From an uncultured Planctomycetaceae bacterium (GTDB taxonomy: Bacteria; Planctomycetota; Planctomycetia; Pirellulales; Pirellulaceae), in contig CAIYOB010000324.1 of assembly GCA_903927685.1 (NCBI GenBank), positions 1-6,282 of the forward strand: a DNA stretch of 6,282 bases, given 5' to 3'. Below the pieces are notes generated by a model that did no database searches, had not been told where the DNA came from, and saw nothing but the letters and a program-made list of their open reading frames with translations. Below are positions 1-6,282 of the stretch, piece after piece. Made by a program: the position numbers and the translations under genes. Position 1 is the first letter of the stretch. Every line of letters starts with the position of its first letter.

Positions 1-1651
<1,651 letters not shown>

Positions 1652-1661
1652 AGGGTTCAGG

Positions 1662-1667
1662 CTTCCT
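1662..1667 (-). promoter_or_regulatory. Shine-Dalgarno of the propeller gene
   Basis: AGGAAG lies 10 nt before the ATG at 1651. It supports that start over the GTG at 1702, which would add 17 residues in front of a clear signal peptide. The 47-bp gap between the cytochrome stop (1699) and this start contains no hairpin with a T-run, so I see no terminator between the two genes. Confidence 0.7.
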
Positions 1668-1698
1668 GGAAAATGGTGACGGGGAAGGATCGGGCCGC

Positions 1699-4578
1699 TC
1701 ACAGCGTCTTGAGGTATTCGATGAGATCGTTCAGCTGGTCCTTGGTCATGTCATTCGTCACGCCGTGCTTGTCCTGGCGGTTGAACACGGTCCAGATTTC
1801 TTCCAAAGTCGGCGCGGCCCCATTGTGCAGGTACGGGGCCGAATCGTAGATGTTGTTCAAGTGCGGGACGTCGAATTTGGACTCCGTGTCCAAGGCCATC
1901 TTCGTGCCCACGTCGTGCATGCGACGATCGGTGTACAGGGGCGGAAAGTGACACGTCACACAGCGGTTGTTGACGGGGATCACGCGGCCGTCGTTGGCTC
2001 GCGTCCGCTCGAAGAACGCCTTGCCGCGACGCTGCGCCTCGGTCAACGCCGCCCCGACCGGCCGGTAGCGATTGGGCGGCCGCTGGATGGTGCAGACGTA
2101 CAAGTCCAGGGCGGCCAGTTGCTCCGGAGTGAAGGGCTCCAGACGCGTAAAGAACGCCGATAAGCGCGGACCGCATTGCCGCGAAAAGCTGGGGTTCTTG
2201 CCGCTCCACTTGAACGGCGCGGTGTCCAGGATTCCGCGGAGCGTCTTGTTGTCCACCGGATCGACGCCGATTCCGTCGGGCTCGGTGTCGTACGTGATCC
2301 CGTCCACGTGTCCGTCGGGATGGCACGAGTGGCAGGCGAACTGCCGCCGGAACGTGATCTTGGCATCGTGGAACAGATTCTCGCCGTAGCGGACCTTGGT
2401 CATCTCCCGCGGTCCGCCCAGGTCGATGCGCTCGCCGAGTTTCAGCTCGGCCAAGTCGATCACGGAGACCGAGTCGTCCAAGGCGTTGGCCACGTAAGCC
2501 GTCCGGCTGTCCGGCGTAATCGCGATATCGCGAGGACTCCGCAAGGTGGCGATCTCGCCGACGACGAATTTCGACGCCTGCCCCAAATGGTTCGGCAACA
2601 CGTGCTGTCGGTCGTCCTCGGAAACCGCTTCCACCAAGCCGATCAGCTTGGCGACGTCCACCACGGCGATCCGATCGCTGGTCGAACTGGTCACCAGGGC
2701 CAGGCGGCCGTCCGGCGTGATGGCGACCGCGGCCGGGTCCGGGAAGCACATCCCGGGCTCGTCCAGCAGCGCCTGATCGGTTTTGCCGTCCGGCCACACG
2801 ATGCCCAAGCCGTTGGTGATCGTCCAGCCCTGGGAGACGCGGGTCATCGGAACCACGTTCTTCGTGCGGAGCAGCGTGACCAAGGCGAACTTGCCGCTGG
2901 GGTGCCAGGCGACGCCTTGCAGCAGATTGGTCCCGGGCAGCGTCGGCCGATCGTCCACAATCGCTCGTTCGGTATCGAGTATCGTGACTTCCGAAATCGA
3001 CGGCGTGCGGGGCTCGACAAACCGCGAGAACATGTTGGTGATGCAGATCCGCGAACCGTCAGGGGACATGGCCAGCGCCCAGGGGCCCCGACTGGCCGAC
3101 AGCCGCTTAACTTCCTCCAGCGTCCCCGTGTCGATCACGGAAATGTCCTCGGTCGCCGTGTTCAGGACATACAGAAGCTTCCCCGCCTGGTCGGTCAGCA
3201 CGCCATGCGGTTCGTCCCCTACGGCCAGCGTGGCCACGACCTGGCGCGAGCCCACGTCGATCACCGACAGCGAGTCGTCCAGGCGGTTGGTGACAAACGC
3301 CCGGCGGCCATCGGGACTGAAGCAGACGTCCATCGGTTGGCCGCCGACGGGAATCTCGGCGACCTTCGTGCGCGTCGCCGTGTCCAGAACGATCACGGAA
3401 TGGGCTGCCTCGCACGTGACGTACAGTTCGCGACCGTCGGGGTGGAGGGCCAGGTTCAGGGGCGTCTTGTATCGCAGCTCGGCGACGATCTCCGGCGGAA
3501 TCTTGGGATGGGCGATCGCCGCCACGGCGGCGGCGTAATCGAACGGCTTGCCATGCGCGTTCTCGTGGCAGGCGGCGCAGGTCTGCTCGGTGGTTTTCTG
3601 CAGGTGGACGGCGAGCGGTTCGCCAGCCTTCTTCTGCGCCGCGTCGTCGGCATGGTCGCTGCCCGCGCCGTGGCACGCCTCGCAACTGACGCCCTCATGC
3701 AATGCGTACGTGTCCAGCACTTCCGCAGCCGGCTGGTGATAGGCGGTGGCGTGGCATTTCAAGCACTGCATGCTGGTTCGCGGATCGCCCGTGACGCCCG
3801 CGGCCGCCGCCAGCTCGCGAGCCTTGGCCGTACCCAGCGTGGCATAGGCGTCCGCGTGGGGGCTCGCCTGCCACTTGCTGTACTGGTATCCCCAGGCCGC
3901 GCCTGCATGGCATTCGGCGCAGACAGCGACGCCCGTATGGGCCGGGCCGGGCTGCTGAGCCCGCGGCGGGTCCGGGGGCTGGAGCGTTTCGAGTTTCCAG
4001 TCCTGGGGCGTAGGATGCGCGATGGCCTGCCAAGCCTTGTCCAAATCGAAGTCGCTAGGGCCCAGGACAATCCGGTGAGACCCTTTCTCGGCGTGGCAGT
4101 TCAGACAGTCTTCCTTGGTGGGCATTTTCAGACCGGCGAGCATGGCCGCCTCGCGGTCCATCATGACCTCCTCGTCCATGTACTCACTGCCCGGCCCGTG
4201 GCACATCTCGCACTGCACGCCTTGGCGGAGGGAAAACGCGTCGTCCCGCTCCCAGGGCTCGGCCTGCGACGCCGTCGCATGGCAGCCCAGGCACATGGCC
4301 GACTCCTGCGGCTCCATCGGGATGCCGCTCCACTTGGCGATCTGCTTGGCCTCCGGCTTGGCCAAGCTGGTGTACGCTTTGGCATGCCGCGAGTGCAGCC
4401 ACAACGTCAACTGGTCGCCCATGGCCTGGCCTTCGTGGCACTCGCCGCAAGCCTTGGAGCCGACGTAGACGGGCTGGCGATAAGCCTCGGCGCCCCACAC
4501 GCCCGGGACAAGCAAGGCCAGCAACGGGAGGAGCCAGCGGGAAACTGACGGAAACAGGTAAGCAGCGGTCTGCCGCAT
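1699..4578 (-). CDS. exported ten-heme cytochrome c: two c554-like tetraheme modules, YVTN propeller, MauG/CCP-like diheme domain
   Basis: This is a 959-residue exported multiheme protein. The signal peptide is residues 1-30. Ten CxxCH heme c sites begin at Cys 44, 96, 123, 158, 220, 272, 299, 334, 749 and 873. The first eight form two tetraheme modules resembling cytochrome c554, each with CExCHGxGS at its third heme and a conserved SxHAxAY that could supply a distal His (H65, H241). Residues about 372-722 are a YVTN-type propeller: seven repeats of the P(D/S)G....VT kind, several ending in (V/L/I)SVID. Residues about 730-959 resemble the diheme cytochrome c peroxidase/MauG group: heme sites 749 and 873, the end motif APYLHNGAAPTLEE, and W791 as a candidate bridging Trp. 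Electron transfer in the periplasm or envelope is inferred; the donor, acceptor and any peroxidase activity are unknown. The start has GGAGGG (4593..4588) 9 nt upstream. The gene lies 16 bp after the VCBS gene, so an operon is likely. Confidence 0.9.
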   Translation of the reverse strand: MRQTAAYLFPSVSRWLLPLLALLVPGVWGAEAYRQPVYVGSKACGECHEGQAMGDQLTLWLHSRHAKAYTSLAKPEAKQIAKWSGIPMEPQESAMCLGCHATASQAEPWERDDAFSLRQGVQCEMCHGPGSEYMDEEVMMDREAAMLAGLKMPTKEDCLNCHAEKGSHRIVLGPSDFDLDKAWQAIAHPTPQDWKLETLQPPDPPRAQQPGPAHTGVAVCAECHAGAAWGYQYSKWQASPHADAYATLGTAKARELAAAAGVTGDPRTSMQCLKCHATAYHQPAAEVLDTYALHEGVSCEACHGAGSDHADDAAQKKAGEPLAVHLQKTTEQTCAACHENAHGKPFDYAAAVAAIAHPKIPPEIVAELRYKTPLNLALHPDGRELYVTCEAAHSVIVLDTATRTKVAEIPVGGQPMDVCFSPDGRRAFVTNRLDDSLSVIDVGSRQVVATLAVGDEPHGVLTDQAGKLLYVLNTATEDISVIDTGTLEEVKRLSASRGPWALAMSPDGSRICITNMFSRFVEPRTPSISEVTILDTERAIVDDRPTLPGTNLLQGVAWHPSGKFALVTLLRTKNVVPMTRVSQGWTITNGLGIVWPDGKTDQALLDEPGMCFPDPAAVAITPDGRLALVTSSTSDRIAVVDVAKLIGLVEAVSEDDRQHVLPNHLGQASKFVVGEIATLRSPRDIAITPDSRTAYVANALDDSVSVIDLAELKLGERIDLGGPREMTKVRYGENLFHDAKITFRRQFACHSCHPDGHVDGITYDTEPDGIGVDPVDNKTLRGILDTAPFKWSGKNPSFSRQCGPRLSAFFTRLEPFTPEQLAALDLYVCTIQRPPNRYRPVGAALTEAQRRGKAFFERTRANDGRVIPVNNRCVTCHFPPLYTDRRMHDVGTKMALDTESKFDVPHLNNIYDSAPYLHNGAAPTLEEIWTVFNRQDKHGVTNDMTKDQLNDLIEYLKTL
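3565..4449 (-). repeat. tandem duplication of a tetraheme cytochrome module inside the cytochrome gene
   Basis: Protein residues 44-162 and 220-338 are two copies of one module. Their CxxCH sites fall at identical offsets (0, 52, 79, 114), so the copies align at a constant shift of 176 residues with no gaps across the heme-bearing part. Shared blocks include CxECH, SxHAxAYxxL, CLxCHATA, GVxCExCHGxGS and a downstream IAHP (residues 186-189 and 355-358). Many intervening residues differ, so this is an old duplication held to a fixed heme geometry. Confidence 0.88.
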
Positions 4579-4594
4579 CGTGGATATCCCTCCG

Positions 4595-6217
4595 TTACTT
4601 GGCCGGCTCGACGACGGTCAGAATCTGGTTCGCAGGCACCTCGCTCAATGGTGTCGTTCGGCCGTCCGGCCAGCGGATTTCGACGCGGTCGGCCTTGGCC
4701 GCCTGCCCCAAGCCGAAGTGCGGGCGAGGATCGGACTGGGACAGGTAGCCGCGAACGGGAATCAGGTCACGGATCTGGGTTTGCCCGCCAGCGGTAACGC
4801 TGATCCGTGCTCCGATCGCGTCCGATTTCCCGTTGGTCCGCTTGGCCGCGATGGTCAGCCAGGCGTTGCGGTTGCCGCCGTCGTTCCGCAACAACTTGGC
4901 CGGGCCGTTCAGATTGTTGATCAAGAGGTCCAAGTCCCCATCGTTGTCGTAATCGCCGCAGGCGGCGCCCCGGCCCACGAACTCTTCCTCGAAATAGGGC
5001 CCCGAGTCCTTGGCGACGTCCACGAACTTGCGCTTACCGACATTGCGGGCCAGCGTCGCTTCCTCGCCAAACTCCTTGTGCGCATCCCCGTTGGCCACAA
5101 ACACATCCAGCAGGCCGTCGTTGTCATAATCGAACAGCAGGCCGCCCCAGCCGGTGAATTGGCCGCACATCAGGGCCAAGCCGTAGGACGTGGTAACGTC
5201 CTGAAAATACTCCTTCTTGTTCAGCATCAGGCAGCCGTAATCCATGTCCGGAACGTACAGGTCCAGCCAGCCATCGAGGTCGACGTCGCCGGCATCGGGC
5301 CCCATCGACGAGACGCCTTGCCCGGACTCGCCGAACGCCATTCCTCGTACCAACGCATCTTCAGCAAACTTGCCACCGCCCAGGTTCTGGAAAAAGTCGT
5401 TGGCCATCGCATCGTTCGTCACGTAAATGTCCAGCCGGCCATCGTTGTCCAGATCGGCGACCGTCGCCCCCATGCCGCGGCCATTGGGGTTGAACAGGCC
5501 CGCCTCTTTCGTGACCTCGACAAACGTCCCGTCGCCCTTGTTGCGGTACAAAGCATCGGGCTCGCCCTGGTACGTCAGCGGCCCGGGAAATCCCGTGGGA
5601 GCATAGAACGGGATCTTCGTGCCGTCGTACTTCAAGTAGTTCACCACGTACACGTCCAGCAGTCCGTCCCCGTCGTAGTCGAACCAGACCGCCTGCAAAC
5701 CCCAGCGCGGGTCATTCAATCCGGACGCTTGCGAGATGTCGGTGAACGTGCCGTCGCCGTTGTTGCGGTAGAACTCGTCGGGACCAAAGCCCAACACGAG
5801 CAGGTCCGGGTCGCCGTCGTTGTCGAAATCGGCCGCCGAGCAGCCGAACGCCGAACCGCCCCCGGCCACGCCCGCTTTTTCCGTCGTGTCGGTGAACGTG
5901 CCGTCGCGATTGTTCCGGTACAGGGCGTTGCGCAGCTTGCCCCGCAGGTTCCGCCCGCGATTGCTGCAGATCTCCGGATTGTACCGGCCGTTGCACAAGT
6001 AGACGTCCAGCCAGCCGTCGCCGTCGTAGTCGAAGAACATCGCCCCGCCCCCCGAGGCCTTGACGATGTTGTCCATCTTGATGTCGCCGTAGCTGTGCTG
6101 GAAGGTGATGCCCGCCTGCTGGGTCACCTCGGCAAACTGCGGCAACGGAGGCTCGGCGGCGGGCGCCGCCCCGCTCAGGACCAGGATGACCGCTGCTGCC
6201 GGTAAAAGGTGTCTCAT
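4595..6217 (-). CDS. exported VCBS/FG-GAP seven-repeat propeller with C-terminal ASPIC/UnbV domain
   Basis: This is a 540-residue exported protein of the CRTAC1/ASPIC-UnbV type. A signal peptide covers residues 1-21 (MRHLL, then a hydrophobic core ending in APAA). Next comes the family opening FAEVTQQAGITF. Seven calcium-binding DxDxDGxxD loops begin at about residues 63, 130, 180, 255, 311, 363 and 422, each usually preceded by a DGTF(T/V)(D/E) strand, giving one loop per blade of a seven-bladed propeller. Residues about 451-538 form the ASPIC/UnbV domain, with GARISV, the block RGYLSQSDPRPHFGLG and VEIRWPDG. It is a structural or binding protein; no catalytic site is visible and no ligand can be assigned. 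ATG 6217 is preferred over the in-frame GTG at 6259 because it starts the signal peptide and has GGAGG (6233..6229) 11 nt upstream. It is the first gene of the cassette, with only 16 bp before the cytochrome. Confidence 0.92.
   Translation of the reverse strand: MRHLLPAAAVILVLSGAAPAAEPPLPQFAEVTQQAGITFQHSYGDIKMDNIVKASGGGAMFFDYDGDGWLDVYLCNGRYNPEICSNRGRNLRGKLRNALYRNNRDGTFTDTTEKAGVAGGGSAFGCSAADFDNDGDPDLLVLGFGPDEFYRNNGDGTFTDISQASGLNDPRWGLQAVWFDYDGDGLLDVYVVNYLKYDGTKIPFYAPTGFPGPLTYQGEPDALYRNKGDGTFVEVTKEAGLFNPNGRGMGATVADLDNDGRLDIYVTNDAMANDFFQNLGGGKFAEDALVRGMAFGESGQGVSSMGPDAGDVDLDGWLDLYVPDMDYGCLMLNKKEYFQDVTTSYGLALMCGQFTGWGGLLFDYDNDGLLDVFVANGDAHKEFGEEATLARNVGKRKFVDVAKDSGPYFEEEFVGRGAACGDYDNDGDLDLLINNLNGPAKLLRNDGGNRNAWLTIAAKRTNGKSDAIGARISVTAGGQTQIRDLIPVRGYLSQSDPRPHFGLGQAAKADRVEIRWPDGRTTPLSEVPANQILTVVEPAK
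4928..6031 (-). repeat. seven in-protein DxDxDGxxD calcium-loop repeats
   Basis: These are the coding repeats of the VCBS/FG-GAP propeller: DYDGDGWLD, DFDNDGDPD, DYDGDGLLD, DLDNDGRLD, DVDLDGWLD, DYDNDGLLD and DYDNDGDLD. All seven keep the acidic positions expected to bind calcium. Spacing varies from about 50 to 75 residues because of loop insertions, so these are diverged blades rather than a recent tandem expansion. Confidence 0.85.
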
Positions 6218-6228
6218 CGCGATTGTCG

Positions 6229-6233
6229 CCTCC
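6229..6233 (-). promoter_or_regulatory. Shine-Dalgarno of the VCBS gene
   Basis: GGAGG lies 11 nt before ATG 6217 and decides that start. The upstream in-frame GTG at 6259 has no purine-rich motif at a suitable distance and would bury the signal peptide behind 14 extra residues. Confidence 0.7.
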
Positions 6234-6256
6234 GCATCGTTTGTCACGTTGGAGTT

Positions 6257-6270
6257 CACGCTTCAGCGTG
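6257..6270. repeat. perfect 14-bp inverted repeat upstream of the cassette
   Basis: CACGCT-TC-AGCGTG is a perfect 6-bp inverted repeat around a 2-base centre, about 40 bp upstream of the first start codon. It is followed by another palindrome, GCTGCAGC (6270..6277). No T-run follows on either strand, so it is not a standard rho-independent terminator. It may be an operator half of an unseen promoter or a copy of a dispersed intergenic palindrome; I recall similar CACGCTGAAGCGTG-type elements in planctomycete intergenic DNA but cannot verify this here. No -35/-10 promoter is recognisable in 6218..6282. Confidence 0.45.
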
Positions 6271-6282
6271 CTGCAGCCGTGA

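Noticed and set aside
1652..1698. Possible terminator or promoter between the cytochrome and propeller genes
   Set aside because: There is no stem followed by a T-run and no -35/-10 pair. Only the Shine-Dalgarno sequence is recognisable.
2176..4548. 790-codon plus-strand open frame opposite the cytochrome gene
   Set aside because: It is the mirror of a GC-rich coding sequence. Its translation is Arg/Gly/Val-rich with no domain, and the minus strand there has ten CxxCH motifs and YVTN repeats.
4580..6205. 541-codon plus-strand open frame opposite the VCBS gene
   Set aside because: It is antisense to seven DxDxDGxxD repeats; its apparent Val/Ile-rich repeats are just the complement of those loops. 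It has no convincing start signal or family.

Overview
The window is about 6.3 kb of GC-rich bacterial DNA, and every supported gene is read on the minus strand, so the reading order runs from the right end to the left. The gene content suggests a Planctomycetota-like organism. It includes an exported VCBS/FG-GAP protein with an ASPIC/UnbV tail, a large exported multiheme cytochrome fused to a YVTN propeller and a cytochrome-c-peroxidase-like diheme domain, and an exported two-component-regulator-type propeller. Acidobacteriota or Verrucomicrobiota cannot be excluded from sequence alone.

Region 1 (right to middle, 6282 to about 650) is a tight cassette of three exported proteins. A short leader region carries a perfect 14-bp palindrome. 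It is followed by a 540-residue VCBS/ASPIC-UnbV protein (6217..4595), a 959-residue ten-heme cytochrome c (4578..1699) and a signal-peptide-bearing propeller protein starting at 1651. The gaps are 16 bp and 47 bp, with good Shine-Dalgarno sequences and no visible terminators, so co-transcription is likely. The three proteins use three different beta-propeller families. The central protein carries two tandem tetraheme cytochrome c554-like modules, a seven-repeat YVTN propeller and a C-terminal MauG/CCP-like diheme unit. A periplasmic or envelope electron-transfer role is the natural inference; the substrate is unknown.

Region 2 (left, about 650 to 1) holds the last 56 or so codons of what looks like a PilT-type twitching-motility ATPase, ending at 480. 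After 21 bp comes the first 152 codons of alanyl-tRNA synthetase (alaS), which runs off the left edge.

The main anomaly is where these two regions meet. The exported propeller protein is intact to about residue 334 and then joins, out of frame, the C-terminal tail of the unrelated cytoplasmic PilT-like ATPase, at about 647..660. Codon third-position composition also steps at this point by hand count. This is either a real deletion or rearrangement with a short-homology junction, or a chimeric assembly join. Genes on opposite sides should not be assumed to be neighbours until reads across the junction have been checked.
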